DNA of 64,000 nucleotides from Mesorhizobium huakuii (GTDB lineage Bacteria > Pseudomonadota > Alphaproteobacteria > Rhizobiales > Rhizobiaceae), in NCBI RefSeq assembly GCF_030160235.1, contig NZ_BSNY01000018.1, positions 124,001 through 188,000 of the forward strand, given 5' to 3'. Shown here one piece after another: positions 28,005 to 37,721 of the stretch (position 1 is the stretch's first letter; every line of letters starts with the position of its first letter). The position numbers and the translations under genes were made by a program. The notes beneath the pieces were generated by a model. It searched no databases. It was not told the origin of the DNA and saw only the letters and a program-made list of their open reading frames with translations.

Positions 28005-29563
28005 TGATGACGAACCAGTTTGGTGGCGGGTTGACTTCTCCCCGGCAGGCTCCCCCTACTCCCCTTGTGGGGTCCGAAGGACGGGGTGAGACCTGTGGCT
28101 CGCCCCGGGGCGGTGGCCTCGCGAAGCGAGGTCGGATGAGAGGTGTTCCAGCTTCGCGGGGACGGCGATCCTTCACCCACCCCTCAACCGTCTCGGCGCT
28201 GCGCGCCGATCCACCTTCTCCCACAAGGGGAGAAGGCAAGGCCCTGCACGCCCTCGCGACCCTCTTCCTCTCCATCCTCTTCCTGATCCTGCCGGCACTG
28301 GCCGCCCGCGCCATGGACATCCAGCAGGTCACCTCGCCAAAAGGCATCACCGCCTGGCTGGTCGAGGATTATTCCGTACCGATCGTCGCCGTCCGTTTCG
28401 TCTTCGGCGGCGGCTCGACGCAGGATCCGGTGGGCAAGGAGGGCTTGGCCAATCTGATGACTGGCCTGTTCGACGAGGGCGCCGGGTCTCTCGATTCGGA
28501 AGCCTTCCAGATCAGGCTCGACGATGCCGGCGCCGAGATGAGCTTCGAGGAGACCCGCGACGGCGTCTATGGCTCCATGCGCATGCTGGCCGAGCAGCGC
28601 GACGAGGCCTTCGACCTGTTACGGCTGGCGGTCAACGAGCCGCGCTTCGACCAGGCGCCGATCGACCGCATTCGCGCCCAGATCCTGTCCGGCATCATCG
28701 CCAACGAGAACGATCCCGACACGGTGGCGCAGCACAAATGGGCGCGCGCCGTCTATGGCGACCATCCCTATTCGCGCTCCGACCAGGGCACCAGGCAGAG
28801 CATCGCCGCCATCACGCAGCACGATCTGAAGGCCCTGCACAAGGCGGTGTTCGCGCGCGGCGGCCTGCATGTCGCCGTGGTCGGGGCCATCGATCCCGAG
28901 ACGCTGAAGAAGAAGTTGGACATGGTGTTCGGCGACCTGCCGCAGACCCAGGCGCTCGCCCAGGTCGCCGATGTCGAGCCGCAGCTGGCGCAGCGCGTCG
29001 AGGTCAATTACGATCTGCCGCAGACCTCGCTGCAGCTCGCCTGGCCGGGCGTGAAGCGCAAGTCGGCGGATTTCTTCCCCTCTGTGCTGATGAACGAAAT
29101 CCTTGGCGGCGGCACCTTCACCTCGCGCCTGTTCGCGGAGGTGCGCGAAAAGCGCGGGCTGGCCTACAGCGTCAATTCCTCGCTGGTCAACCAGGACCAT
29201 GCCAATGCGCTGATCGTCACCACCGGCACGCGCTCCGACCGCGCGACCGAGACGCTCGGCATCGTGCGCGATGTCGCCAGGCGGTTGGCCGAGGAAGGTC
29301 CGACCGAGGCTGAACTGGCGGCGACCAAGAAATATTTGATCGGCGCCTACGCCATCACCAATCTGGACTCTTCGAGTTCCATCGCCGCGACGCTGGTCGA
29401 ATTGCAGCTCGACGATCTCGGCATCGACTACATGCAGCGCCGCGCCGGCTACATCAACGCGGTGACGCTCGACCAGGTCAAGGCGGCGGCGAAAAAGCTG
29501 CTGACGGCCGAGCCGACCATCATGGTGGTCGGGCCGCCGCTGGCCGGAGCCGGCAAGGGATGA
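28004..29563 (+). CDS. M16-family peptidase partner subunit (no HxxEH), with in-frame repeat insertion
   Basis: The 519-residue protein is a second M16 homologue without the HxxEH zinc site (the equivalent region reads [14 protein letters not shown]). It keeps the R/Y substrate-binding pair in [12 protein letters not shown], typical of non-catalytic partners. ATG 28004 overlaps the upstream stop, with GGGGAA before it. Residues from about 10 to 79 are encoded by a palindromic genomic repeat (28030-28240), and the apparent signal peptide [22 protein letters not shown] follows it. No other start lies between repeat and signal, so the protein is either made with a long pre-sequence or is disabled in export. 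Confidence 0.88.
   Translation: MMTNQFGGGLTSPRQAPPTPLVGSEGRGETCGSPRGGGLAKRGRMRGVPASRGRRSFTHPSTVSALRADPPSPTRGEGKALHALATLFLSILFLILPALAARAMDIQQVTSPKGITAWLVEDYSVPIVAVRFVFGGGSTQDPVGKEGLANLMTGLFDEGAGSLDSEAFQIRLDDAGAEMSFEETRDGVYGSMRMLAEQRDEAFDLLRLAVNEPRFDQAPIDRIRAQILSGIIANENDPDTVAQHKWARAVYGDHPYSRSDQGTRQSIAAITQHDLKALHKAVFARGGLHVAVVGAIDPETLKKKLDMVFGDLPQTQALAQVADVEPQLAQRVEVNYDLPQTSLQLAWPGVKRKSADFFPSVLMNEILGGGTFTSRLFAEVREKRGLAYSVNSSLVNQDHANALIVTTGTRSDRATETLGIVRDVARRLAEEGPTEAELAATKKYLIGAYAITNLDSSSSIAATLVELQLDDLGIDYMQRRAGYINAVTLDQVKAAAKKLLTAEPTIMVVGPPLAGAGKG
28030..28240. repeat. Palindromic genomic repeat inserted in frame in the second M16 gene
   Basis: Terminal 13-bp inverted repeats CTCCCCTTGTGGG (28059-28071) and CCCACAAGGGGAG (28220-28232) face each other. 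The right end is also a 9-bp hairpin (28214-28236), and a central hairpin CCTCGC/GCGAGG lies at 28117-28131. The architecture resembles a MITE or intergenic palindrome of alphaproteobacteria. It has no stop codon in the gene's frame. Confidence 0.8.
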
Positions 29564-30429
29564 GCCCGACCTTCGGCATAGCTTTCGGCGGCGGCGGCGC
29601 GCGGGGCCTGGCGCATATCCATGTCATCGAGGCGCTGGACGAGCTCGGCATCAAGCCGGTGGCGATCGCCGGCTCGTCGATCGGCGCCATCATGGGCGCC
29701 GGCATGGCCGCGGGCATGACCGGCAAGGACATCCACGACTATGCCCGCTCGATCCTTGGCCGCCGCGCCGAAGTGGCGAGCCGCATGTGGCGCGCGCGCC
29801 CGGGCACGATCGCGGAGGCCATGCAGAACGGCATCCGGGTCAGCCAGTTCAATGTCGAGCGTATCCTGAAGGCGTTCCTGCCCGAGGCCATTCCCGAAAC
29901 CTTCGCCGAACTGAAGATCCCGCTGAAGGTGACCGCGACCGACTATTTCGGCCACAAGCTCGCCGTGTTCGACGAAGGCGACCTGCACTCCGCGCTCGCC
30001 GCCTCGGCCGCCATTCCCGCCGTGTTCCGCCCGGTGACGCGCGACGGCAGGCTGCTGATCGACGGCGGCATCTACAACCCGGTGCCCTTCGATCTCATCG
30101 AGAACGACGCCGACATCATCATCGGCGTCGACGTCGTCGGTGCGCCGGAAGAGGCCGACCGCAAGCACCCCACCTCCGTCGACCTGATGTTCGGCGCCAC
30201 CCAGCTGATGATGCAGTCGATCATCGCCAACAAGCTGAAACAATGCCGCCCCGACATACTGGTCCGCCCGGCGGTGTCGAAATACCGCGTGCTCGATTTC
30301 CTGAAGATCGACGCGCTGATGAACGAGACGGCTGATATCAAGGATCAGCTGAAGCGCGAGGTGGAGCGAGTGGTGGAGGCGCGCAATGGCGCTGCCATCA
30401 AGGGGAGGCGAGGGAAGAAGGCCGGTTGA
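29560..30429 (+). CDS. Patatin-like phospholipase family protein (RssA-like)
   Basis: The 289-residue protein has the patatin catalytic dyad. The oxyanion motif GGGGARG is at about 10-16, the nucleophile elbow is GSSIG (38-42, Ser40) and the Asp motif is DGG (168-170, in [16 protein letters not shown]). There is no signal peptide. It starts inside the stop codon of the M16 partner (ATGA), so the three genes form one coupled operon. Probably a cytoplasmic serine lipid acyl hydrolase; the substrate is unknown. Confidence 0.9.
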   Translation: MSPTFGIAFGGGGARGLAHIHVIEALDELGIKPVAIAGSSIGAIMGAGMAAGMTGKDIHDYARSILGRRAEVASRMWRARPGTIAEAMQNGIRVSQFNVERILKAFLPEAIPETFAELKIPLKVTATDYFGHKLAVFDEGDLHSALAASAAIPAVFRPVTRDGRLLIDGGIYNPVPFDLIENDADIIIGVDVVGAPEEADRKHPTSVDLMFGATQLMMQSIIANKLKQCRPDILVRPAVSKYRVLDFLKIDALMNETADIKDQLKREVERVVEARNGAAIKGRRGKKAG

Positions 30430-30481
30430 GCGGTGGCACGCCGCAATTGGCGGTCCCGTGTCGAGGTCGCCTGGAAGCCCG

Positions 30482-31018
30482 CTAAGACTTCGCCGGCGCA
30501 TACTCCAGCGCAACAACGCCGTTGCTGAACGGCGCGGCCGAAATCAGCTCGAGCGCCACTTGTTCGCCCGGCGGGAACAGCGGCTTGCCCTGGCCGACGG
30601 CGCCGGGATAGCTGAGCAGCCTGACGCGGTCGACCAGCCCGTGGCGCAGCAATTCCTGCGCGACGCTGAGGCTGCCATGCACATAGATGTTGCCGCCGCT
30701 GCCTTGCTTCAGCGCCCTCACCGCGTCCGGCAGGGACCCCTTCAGCAATTCGGCCGGCTTCCAGTCGAGCGCCTTCAGGCTGGTCGAAACGACGTATTTC
30801 GGCAGCGCGTTGAACCGGTCGGCAAAATCCCCGGTTTCCCCAGGCCATGAGCCGGCGAAGATCTCATAGGTCGTGCGCCCCAAAAGCATGGCGCCGCTGT
30901 CGGCAAGTTCATCCTCCTTGAACCTGTTCATCTCGTCGTTCCAGGTCACGCCTGGCAATTTCTCGACCTCGGCAATACCGTCGACGCTGATGAACTCGGT
31001 GACGATGAGTTTTCTCAT
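30482..31018 (-). CDS. RibD C-terminal-domain / dihydrofolate-reductase-like protein
   Basis: The 178-residue protein has the RibD_C fold: MRKLIVTEFISVDGIAEVEK at the start, GAMLLGRTTYEIFAGSWP near 50-67, KYVVSTSL, GSGGNIYVHGSLSVAQELL (nucleotide-binding) and LVDRVRLLSYPGAVGQGKPLF. Such proteins are predicted NADPH-dependent reductases of unknown substrate, not dedicated riboflavin enzymes. ATG 31018 has AAGGAG on the minus strand. It is convergent with the patatin gene and divergent from the HNH gene. Confidence 0.87.
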   Translation of the reverse strand: MRKLIVTEFISVDGIAEVEKLPGVTWNDEMNRFKEDELADSGAMLLGRTTYEIFAGSWPGETGDFADRFNALPKYVVSTSLKALDWKPAELLKGSLPDAVRALKQGSGGNIYVHGSLSVAQELLRHGLVDRVRLLSYPGAVGQGKPLFPPGEQVALELISAAPFSNGVVALEYAPAKS

Positions 31019-31180
31019 GGTGTTCTCCTTTTCGCTCAAAGGACGAACCAGATGAGCCTTTTGCTACAGGCTCCGTGAAAAAAGCGGTTTATCAGAGAGG
31101 GAGTTTCTCTAATCTAGATAAGCTCCTAGGAATTTTGATGCTACATGTCGCCGAGGTGTCCCCAAAGTTACAGGCAGATC

Positions 31181-32080
31181 ATGGGATTCGGGGTCTTCAT
31201 CCATCGCTCGGATTCGATCTACGATGACAGCCCCGCTGAGCGATATCAGTTCCCCAGCCAGTATCTGCGTCGTGTGGAAGCATGCGTCGGCGATTGGATC
31301 ATCTACTATGAACCTAGAAAAGTAGACTATACCCGTGGCTATTTTGCTCTAGCCAAAGTCCAGCAAGTTATCCCTGATCCTGTGGCGCCTGATATGTATC
31401 TCGCTTTGATTGAGCCGGGCTCATACCTCGATTTCGCCAATCCCGTTCCATTCAATGGGACGGACGGGCTCGTTGAGCGAGGTTTGCTTAACGACGAGGG
31501 GCGGATTTCCGGTCGCGCTCAATCGGCCGTCCGGCCAATCAGTCCGGGCGACCTCAACCGCATTCTCGATCTGGGCCTTGACGCCCGTGAACCGTTGCTG
31601 CCACGCGTCGATGAAATCGGCATTTCATCCGGCTTTCAGGATGAAGAGGCGCCGTTCCAGTTCGAGCACAGCCGCGACCGCATAAGTTACATCGGATCGC
31701 GGATCGTGCGGGACCGTATTTTCCGCCGTATCGTCTTGCGGGCCTATGATGAGCGCTGCGCGATCACGGGACTGAAGTTGATAAATGGCGGTGGCCGGGC
31801 GGAAGTTGCCGCGGCACATATTCGACCCGTCGAAGCGAACGGCCCCGATGTCGTCAACAATGGGCTCGCACTATCAGGTACCGCGCATTGGATGTTCGAT
31901 CGCGGATTGATCAGCCTCTCCGACGATCTGGAAATCCTGATCTCGCGGCAGGTCAATGACCTCGAGAGCGTGCAGGGGTTCGTAAACAAGAGCCGCCGTG
32001 CGCTTCCGCCTCGCCGGCCGCTCGAACGCCCGCATCCTCATTTCTTGCAATGGCACCGCGAGCACTGTTTCAAGCAGTAG
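31181..32080 (+). CDS. HNH endonuclease with an N-terminal EVE/PUA-like region
   Basis: The 299-residue protein has two parts. Residues 1 to about 125 (MGFGVFIHRSDSIYDDSPAE, VEACVGDWIIYYEPRK, GYFALAKVQQVIPDP) look like a compact beta-rich reader domain. Residues about 170-280 are an HNH nuclease: AYDERCAITGLKL, AAHIRPVE and NNGLALSGTAHWMFDRGLISL. The same combination occurs in proteins predicted to recognise and cut modified DNA, so a defence role is possible but unproven. ATG 31181 is preferred over 31145 by family resemblance. Upstream DNA (31060-31180) is AT-rich compared with the surroundings, suggesting acquisition. Confidence 0.8.
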   Translation: MGFGVFIHRSDSIYDDSPAERYQFPSQYLRRVEACVGDWIIYYEPRKVDYTRGYFALAKVQQVIPDPVAPDMYLALIEPGSYLDFANPVPFNGTDGLVERGLLNDEGRISGRAQSAVRPISPGDLNRILDLGLDAREPLLPRVDEIGISSGFQDEEAPFQFEHSRDRISYIGSRIVRDRIFRRIVLRAYDERCAITGLKLINGGGRAEVAAAHIRPVEANGPDVVNNGLALSGTAHWMFDRGLISLSDDLEILISRQVNDLESVQGFVNKSRRALPPRRPLERPHPHFLQWHREHCFKQ

Positions 32081-32106
32081 TGCTTCGCTCACGTGCCGAA
32101 TACCCC

Positions 32107-32676
32107 TCAGTCCTTCGCGCGCTCCACATAAGACCCATCGGCCGTCATCACCACCACGCGGGTGCCGGGCGCGATGTGCGGCGGCACGGCGGTGCGCACG
32201 CCATTCGAAAGCACGGCGGGCTTGTAGGACGACGATGCGGTCTGGCCTTTGGTCGTCGGCTCGGTCTCGACCACTTCGAAAGTGGCGCGCTGCGGCAGGA
32301 CCAGGGAAATCGCGATGCCGTTGAACTGCGAGACCTGCACCGGCATGCCTTCCTGCAGATAGGGTGCTGCGTCGCCGACCACGGCTTCGCTCACCGCCAC
32401 CTGGTCGTAGGTTTCCGGGTTCATGAAGTGATAGCCTTCGCCGTCGGCGTAGAGGAAGGTGTGCTCGCGCTCCTCGACATAGGCGCGCTCCACCTGCTCG
32501 GTGGTGCGGTAGCGCTCTGACACCTTCACCCCGTCGCCGATGCGGCGCATGTCGAGCTGCGTCACGGGCGTGCCCTTGCCTGGGTGGATGTTTTCGGCAA
32601 AGAGGATCACATAAAGCTTGCCGTCCTTGTCGACGACATTGCCTTTGCGGAGCGAACTGGCGATGACTTTCACCAC
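32107..32676 (-). CDS. efp: Elongation factor P
   Basis: The 189-residue translation factor rescues ribosomes stalled at polyproline stretches. A GTG start at 32676 gives the N-terminus [20 protein letters not shown]. The modified lysine is Lys34 in the loop HPGKGTP. The second and third OB domains follow, ending [16 protein letters not shown]. The lysyl-modification enzyme EpmA is encoded divergently 129 bp away, which supports beta-lysylation of Lys34. EpmB is not in the window. Confidence 0.96.
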   Translation of the reverse strand: MVKVIASSLRKGNVVDKDGKLYVILFAENIHPGKGTPVTQLDMRRIGDGVKVSERYRTTEQVERAYVEEREHTFLYADGEGYHFMNPETYDQVAVSEAVVGDAAPYLQEGMPVQVSQFNGIAISLVLPQRATFEVVETEPTTKGQTASSSYKPAVLSNGVRTAVPPHIAPGTRVVVMTADGSYVERAKD

Positions 32677-32805
32677 GGTTTTAAATCCTGCGAGAGTTGA
32701 CGGGCGTTTGCCGGCTTGTGCGGCGCTGGTAGCGCATCTTGGCGCGAACCGCCAGCCCCCGCTGCAAACTGACATGGGGCGCGCCAGCACGCCTTCAAAT
32801 CGCCC

Positions 32806-33852
32806 ATGACCGCCGCTTCGCCCTGGTGGACGCCTGACGTTCACGCCGACCGCCGCCCGCGCCTGATGCTGCGCAACGGGCTGACCGCGGCTTTGCGGGA
32901 GTGGTTTGCGGCCCGGGACTTCGTCGAGGTGGAAACGGCGGCGCTGCAGGTCTCGCCCGGCAATGAGGCGCATCTGGCGGCTTTCGCCACCGAAGCGGTC
33001 GGGCCGGATGGCGCGCGCGTGCCGCTTTATCTCCACACCTCGCCGGAATTCGCCTGCAAGAAGCTGCTCGCCGCAGGGGAACAGCGCATTTTCAGCCTCG
33101 GCCCGGTCTACCGCAACCGCGAGCGCGGCCCTTTGCATCATCCCGAATTCACCATGCTCGAATGGTACCGGGTGGGCGAGACCTATGAGAGCCTGATGCG
33201 CGATTGCGCCGACCTGCTGGCGCTGGCCGCGACGCGGGCAGGGGCGACACACTTTTCGTTCCGGGGTCGCGACTGCGACCCGTTTGCCGAGCCGGAACGG
33301 CTGACGGTGGCGGACGCCTTCTTGCGCCATGCCGGCATCGATCTCCTGGCCACGGTCGGCGCCGATGGCGGCACCGACCGGGACGCGCTTTACGCCGCCT
33401 TGGGGCGAGCGGGCCTGCGTACGGCACCCGACGACAACTGGGCCGACCTGTTCAGCCGCGTGATGGTGGAAAAGATCGAGCCCAATCTCGGCCTCGGCCG
33501 CGCCACCATCCTGTGCGAATATCCGATCGCCGAGGCGGCCCTCGCCCGGCCGAGCCAGCGCGACCCGCGCGTCGCCGAGCGCTTCGAGCTCTATTGCTGC
33601 GGCGTCGAACTCGCCAACGGCTTTGGTGAACTGACCGATGCCGAGGAGCAGCGCCGGCGCTTCATCCACGAAATGGACGAGAAAGAGCGCATCTATGGCG
33701 AGCGCTACCCGCTGGACGAGGACTTTCTTGCCGCCCTTGCCACCATGCCGCAGGCCAGCGGCATCGCGCTCGGCTTCGACCGCCTGGTGATGCTGGCCAC
33801 CGGCGCCCAGAAAATAGAGGACGTGATCTGGACGCCGGTCGCGGGCCCGTGA
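32806..33852 (+). CDS. epmA: EF-P--(R)-beta-lysine ligase
   Basis: This 348-residue class II lysyl-tRNA-synthetase paralogue lacks the N-terminal anticodon-binding domain. Motif 2 is [20 protein letters not shown] (about 99-118) and motif 3 is [14 protein letters not shown] near the C-terminus, with [15 protein letters not shown] preceding motif 2. It adenylates (R)-beta-lysine and attaches it to EF-P. It is divergent from efp, an arrangement that ties enzyme to substrate. The ATG at 32806 gives a standard-length enzyme. Confidence 0.95.
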   Translation: MTAASPWWTPDVHADRRPRLMLRNGLTAALREWFAARDFVEVETAALQVSPGNEAHLAAFATEAVGPDGARVPLYLHTSPEFACKKLLAAGEQRIFSLGPVYRNRERGPLHHPEFTMLEWYRVGETYESLMRDCADLLALAATRAGATHFSFRGRDCDPFAEPERLTVADAFLRHAGIDLLATVGADGGTDRDALYAALGRAGLRTAPDDNWADLFSRVMVEKIEPNLGLGRATILCEYPIAEAALARPSQRDPRVAERFELYCCGVELANGFGELTDAEEQRRRFIHEMDEKERIYGERYPLDEDFLAALATMPQASGIALGFDRLVMLATGAQKIEDVIWTPVAGP

Positions 33853-33877
33853 GCCGCCGGCCTCGTGGTGCCCGGCC

Positions 33878-34294
33878 TCAGTGTGCGAAAACCTGCTCCA
33901 GCGAGCGAAAACCCTTGAATTCCAGGGCGTTGCCGGAGGGGTCGCGGATGAACAGCGTCGCCTGTTCGCCGGGCTCGCCCTTGAAGCGGACCATTGGCCG
34001 CTCCAGCCAGTCTATGTCGTCGCGGGCTTCCAGCCGGGTCGCCAGGCGCTGCCAGTCATCCATCAGCAGCACAGCGCCGAAATGCGGGATCGGCACCAGA
34101 ATGCCGTCGACCTTGCCGTCGCTGGCGGCTTGCGCGGCCTGCGGCCGCAAATGCGCCGACATCTGGTGGCCGTAAAGATCGAAGTCCACCCAGGTCGCCG
34201 ACGAGCGGCCGATCGCGCAGCCCAGCACTTCGCCATAGAAAGTGCGGGTTTCATCGAGATCACGGACCGGGAAGGCGAGATGGAAAGGCGTCAT
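33878..34294 (-). CDS. VOC-family glyoxalase-like protein
   Basis: The 138-residue protein has the paired VOC modules. It starts [20 protein letters not shown] with a candidate metal His in FHLAFPV, has a mid-protein HQMSAHLRP and PIPHFGAVL, and ends [19 protein letters not shown] with the candidate Glu ligand. Close relatives are annotated only as glyoxalases. ATG 34294 is chosen over an upstream frame on family length. It converges on epmA and is divergent from tldE. Confidence 0.87.
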   Translation of the reverse strand: MTPFHLAFPVRDLDETRTFYGEVLGCAIGRSSATWVDFDLYGHQMSAHLRPQAAQAASDGKVDGILVPIPHFGAVLLMDDWQRLATRLEARDDIDWLERPMVRFKGEPGEQATLFIRDPSGNALEFKGFRSLEQVFAH

Positions 34295-34462
34295 GAAGGG
34301 TACTCCGTGCGGGCTGCGGACTGATTTTGCGTCACAGGGTTCGCGATGGGAACCATGCAGCGACGCATTTTGATTGAAGCCTGTGCCATTGCACAAGCCG
34401 GACCGGAACAATAGATGGGTGGGCGCGGCCGCACGCTGGCCGCGACGAGCAGGATCACAGGC

Positions 34463-35806
34463 ATGGCCGACACATCAGACGCTAAAAAACTGACCGACCG
34501 CGTCGCGGCGCTGGTCGAAGCCGCCAAGAAGGCCGGCGCCGATGCCGCCGACGCGGTTGCGGTGCGCGGCCGCTCCACCGGCGTGTCGGTGCGGCTCGGC
34601 AAGGTCGAGGCCACCGAATCGTCGGAGGCCGAGGACGTTTCGTTGCGCGTCTTCGTCGGCCGGAAAGTGGCGAGCGTCTCGGCCACCGCCGCATCCGATC
34701 CGCGCTCACTGGCCGAACGCGCCGTTGCCATGGCGAAAGTCTCGCCCGAGGATCCCTATCAGGGTCTGGCCGATCCGGCGCTGCTGGCAACGCAGACGCG
34801 CGATCTCGACCTGTTCGACGCCACCGAAGTGTCGGCCGACCAGTTGAAGGAAGCAGCCCTTGCGGCCGAAGCGGCGGCACTTGCCGTCAAGGGTGTGACC
34901 AATTCGGCCGGCAGCGGCGCCAGTGCCGGGCTGGGCGGGATCGTGCTGGCCACCTCGCACGGCTTCATCGGCCACTATGTCGGCTCGCGCTTCTCGCGTT
35001 CGGCCAGCGTCATCGCCGGCGAGGGCACCGGCATGGAGCGCGACTATGAATTCTCCTCGCGCCAGCATTTTGCCGATCTCGATGCGCCGGAGGATATCGG
35101 CCGCAAGGCCGGCGAACGCGCCGTGCGCCGCATCGGCGCGCGCAAGGCGGCGACCGGGCCGGTCGACGTGGTGTTCGACCCGCGCGTGGCGCGCGGCATC
35201 GCCGGCCATCTTGCCGGCGCCATCAACGGCGCGTCCGTGGCGCGCAAGACCTCGTTCCTGCGCGACATGATGGGCAAGCAGGTGGCCGCGTCCGCCATCA
35301 CCGTCACCGACGAGCCGCTCAGGCCGCGTGGCCAGGCCTCGCGGCCGTTTGACGGCGAGGGCGTCGAGGGCGAAAAGCTTCTCATGGTCGAAAAGGGCGT
35401 GCTCAACCACTGGTTCCTGTCGACTTCGGCCGCGCGGGAACTCGGCCTTGTCACCAACGGCCGCGGCTCGCGCAGCGGCTCTTCCGTCTCGCCGTCCTCC
35501 ACCAATCTCGCCATCGAGCCGGGCGAACGCTCGCCGGAGGATTTGGTCAAGTCGCTCAAGCGCGGCTTCTATGTCACCGAAGTGTTCGGCCAGGGCGTCG
35601 ACATGGTGACCGGCGAATACAGCCGCGGCGCTTCCGGTTTCTGGATCGAGAATGGCGAGCTGGCCTATCCGGTCGCCGAAGTCACCATTGCCTCGAACCT
35701 CAAGACGATGTTCCTCAACATGGTGCCGGCCGATGACCTCGACCGCAATTTCGGCACCGCCGCGCCGACGCTCCTGATCGAAGGCATGACCCTTGCCGGA
35801 GCCTGA
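34463..35806 (+). CDS. tldE: TldE/PmbA metalloprotease subunit homologue
   Basis: The 447-residue protein is the non-catalytic partner of TldD, a protease that degrades unfolded peptides and matures microcin-like or cofactor peptides. Diagnostic segments include VRGRSTGVSVRLGKVEATES, GSRFSRSASVIAGEGTGMERDY, PVDVVFDPRVARGIAGHL and a C-terminal GASGFWIENGELAYPVAEVT. It lacks the HExxxH zinc site of TldD, as expected. ATG 34463 is used. The next gene starts 14 bp inside its 3' end. Confidence 0.93.
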   Translation: MADTSDAKKLTDRVAALVEAAKKAGADAADAVAVRGRSTGVSVRLGKVEATESSEAEDVSLRVFVGRKVASVSATAASDPRSLAERAVAMAKVSPEDPYQGLADPALLATQTRDLDLFDATEVSADQLKEAALAAEAAALAVKGVTNSAGSGASAGLGGIVLATSHGFIGHYVGSRFSRSASVIAGEGTGMERDYEFSSRQHFADLDAPEDIGRKAGERAVRRIGARKAATGPVDVVFDPRVARGIAGHLAGAINGASVARKTSFLRDMMGKQVAASAITVTDEPLRPRGQASRPFDGEGVEGEKLLMVEKGVLNHWFLSTSAARELGLVTNGRGSRSGSSVSPSSTNLAIEPGERSPEDLVKSLKRGFYVTEVFGQGVDMVTGEYSRGASGFWIENGELAYPVAEVTIASNLKTMFLNMVPADDLDRNFGTAAPTLLIEGMTLAGA

Positions 35807-36602
35807 ACTGACCGCTGCCCCTGCCGGCACCATTGGGGATCTGCCGCTGCTGCGCGACGCCGCCCGCGAGGCGGGTCTGATCGCCATGCGCTACTTCGGC
35901 AACAGCCCACAGGTCTGGATGAAGGGCGGCACCTCGCCGGTCAGCGAAGCCGATCATGCCGCGGACGCCTATCTGCGCGGCGCGCTGTTGGCGGCGCGGC
36001 CCGACTATGGCTGGCTGTCGGAAGAGACGGTCGACGATTCGGCGCGGCTTTCGGCTCGCCGCACCTTCGTCGTCGATCCGATTGACGGCACGCGCGGCTT
36101 CCTCGAGGGACAGCGCACCTGGTGCGTCAGTGTCGCCGTCGTCGAAGAGGGCCGCACGCTTGCCGGCGTGCTCGAATGCCCGGCCATGGACGAGACCTAC
36201 TGGGCTCTGCCCGGCCAGGGCGCCTTCCGCAACGGCAAGCGCATTGGCGTGCGCACGCTTGGCGACAAGGCCGAGATTTCAGGGTTGAAGCAGCTGATCG
36301 ACCTGCTGCCGCCCGGCTGGCAGAAGCGGCTGGTACGGGCACCCTACAGCCCCTCGCTTGCCTACCGCCTGGCCATGATCGCCAACGGCACGCTCGACGC
36401 CACCTTCGTCAAGCCGAATGCGCATGACTGGGACATCGCCGCCGCCGATCTCATCCTGCGTGAGGCCGGCGGCCAACTGCTCGACCCGCATGGCCGCACG
36501 CCGCTCTATGCCGGCGAGGTGACCCGGCACGGCGCGCTCGCCGCCGGCAGCGGTGAATTGCTGGCGGTGCTCGTCGATGTCATTGCCGGGCTGGACGCGT
36601 GA
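35793..36602 (+). CDS. Inositol-monophosphatase-family phosphatase (CysQ/IMPase-like)
   Basis: The 269-residue Mg-dependent phosphatase has the family motifs: WLSEETVDD (metal-binding Glu), VVDPIDGTRGFLEG (DPIDGT near 90-95) and AHDWDIAAADLILREAGG near 210. Members act on 3'-phosphoadenosine 5'-phosphate, inositol phosphate or related small molecules, and the substrate here is undecided. The start is a TTG at 35793 inside tldE (14-bp overlap); no in-frame ATG precedes the conserved region except a later Met that would remove it. Confidence 0.88.
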   Translation: MPEPELTAAPAGTIGDLPLLRDAAREAGLIAMRYFGNSPQVWMKGGTSPVSEADHAADAYLRGALLAARPDYGWLSEETVDDSARLSARRTFVVDPIDGTRGFLEGQRTWCVSVAVVEEGRTLAGVLECPAMDETYWALPGQGAFRNGKRIGVRTLGDKAEISGLKQLIDLLPPGWQKRLVRAPYSPSLAYRLAMIANGTLDATFVKPNAHDWDIAAADLILREAGGQLLDPHGRTPLYAGEVTRHGALAAGSGELLAVLVDVIAGLDA

Positions 36603-36678
36603 AAGCACATTCGCAGGTTCCAAAGTCGGCGGCTTTGGTCTAGACCTGTCACAAACTCACAATATGTGAAGGACCGAC

Positions 36679-36924
36679 ATGACCGCGGAAGACGGGAAGA
36701 AACAGCTTTTGCATCTGGTGTTCGGCGGCGAACTGAAGAAGCTTGGGGGCACCGAGTTCCGCGATCTCGACGGGCTCGACATTGTCGGTATCTATCCCGA
36801 TTATCAATCCGCCCACACGGCGTGGAAGGCCAAGGCGCAAGCCAGCGTGGACAATGCCCATATGCGTTATTTCGTCGTTCATCTGCACCGTCTGCTGGAC
36901 CCCGACAACAAGGCCGCCGGTTGA
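36679..36924 (+). CDS. DUF4170 family small protein
   Basis: This is an 81-residue soluble protein: KKQLLHLVFGGELKKLGGTE, GIYPDYQSAHTAWKAKAQAS and a C-terminal MRYFVVHLHRLLDPD. DUF4170 is widespread in Rhizobiales next to the waaA/lpxK genes; its function is unknown. AAGGACC lies about 6 nt upstream of the ATG. It is separated by five bases from the following acyltransferase start, so it belongs to the envelope operon. Confidence 0.9.
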   Translation: MTAEDGKKQLLHLVFGGELKKLGGTEFRDLDGLDIVGIYPDYQSAHTAWKAKAQASVDNAHMRYFVVHLHRLLDPDNKAAG

Positions 36925-36929
36925 CTTCG

Positions 36930-37721
36930 ATGGAGCATGACCTGGCGAAAGGGCCAGCCAGCGATGCCGCGCCGACTGGCAGGGGCGGCAGCCGCGCGAC
37001 CAAGGCGTTCTGGCGCAAGGTGCGCGAGCCGCTCGCGCAGTCGCGATTCGTCAAGAACGCCATTGCCAGCCTGCTTGCCCAGTTCGTGCGCCTGGTTCGC
37101 CTGACCAGCCCCCTGGTCGCCGGCTCGGCGCGCTTTTCTGGCGGCGCCTATTCCGAATTCGAGCCCGGCATCATCGCTCTGTGGCACGGCCAGCATCTTT
37201 TGACGCCGGCCTACTATCCCAAGCGCAAGCCGCTGGTCGCCATGGTGTCGCGCAGCGCCGATGCCGAGCTCAACGCGCTGATGCTGGAGAAATTCGGCAT
37301 CGAGGCGGTGCGCGGTTCCGGTGGGCGCGACAATGCCCGCCATCTCGACAAGGGTGGCGCCAAGGCACTGATTGCCCTCAAAAAGTCGCTCACATCAGGC
37401 AAGAACGTCGCCATGATCGCAGACATTCCGCATGGCACCCCGCGCGACGCAGGGCTCGGCATCGTTCTCCTGGCGCGCCTCTCGGGCCGGCCGCTGCTGC
37501 CTGTCGCCATCGCCACCAGCCGCCGCAAGGTGCTGGAAAAGAGCTGGGACAAGACCACCATCAACCTGCCTTTCGGCCGTTCCGCCGTGACCATCGGCGC
37601 GCCGATCTTTGTCGCGGCCGACGCCGATGACGCCGAAATGGAGCGCAAGCGCCAGGAAATCACCACCGCTCTCAATGCCGCGACGGCCGAGGCCTACCGT
37701 CTCGTGGATGGCCGGCGATGA
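36930..37721 (+). CDS. DUF374 lysophospholipid acyltransferase-like protein
   Basis: The 263-residue protein has a variable N-terminus, then the DUF374 domain (IIALWHGQHLLTPAYYPKRK, with His in WHGQH; SRSADAELNALMLEKFGIEA; RGSGGRDNARHLDKGGAKAL; ADIPHGTPRDAGLGIVLLAR). DUF374 proteins belong to the lysophospholipid-acyltransferase superfamily and often sit next to waaA. A role in lipid A or Kdo-lipid acylation is plausible but unproven. The stop overlaps waaA (ATGA at 37718-37721). Confidence 0.88.
   Translation: MEHDLAKGPASDAAPTGRGGSRATKAFWRKVREPLAQSRFVKNAIASLLAQFVRLVRLTSPLVAGSARFSGGAYSEFEPGIIALWHGQHLLTPAYYPKRKPLVAMVSRSADAELNALMLEKFGIEAVRGSGGRDNARHLDKGGAKALIALKKSLTSGKNVAMIADIPHGTPRDAGLGIVLLARLSGRPLLPVAIATSRRKVLEKSWDKTTINLPFGRSAVTIGAPIFVAADADDAEMERKRQEITTALNAATAEAYRLVDGRR

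Noticed and set aside
30482-31018. Genuine dihydrofolate reductase
   Set aside because: The fold is related to the RibD C-terminal domain, but the folate-enzyme active-site pattern is not evident. Only the family-level name is justified.
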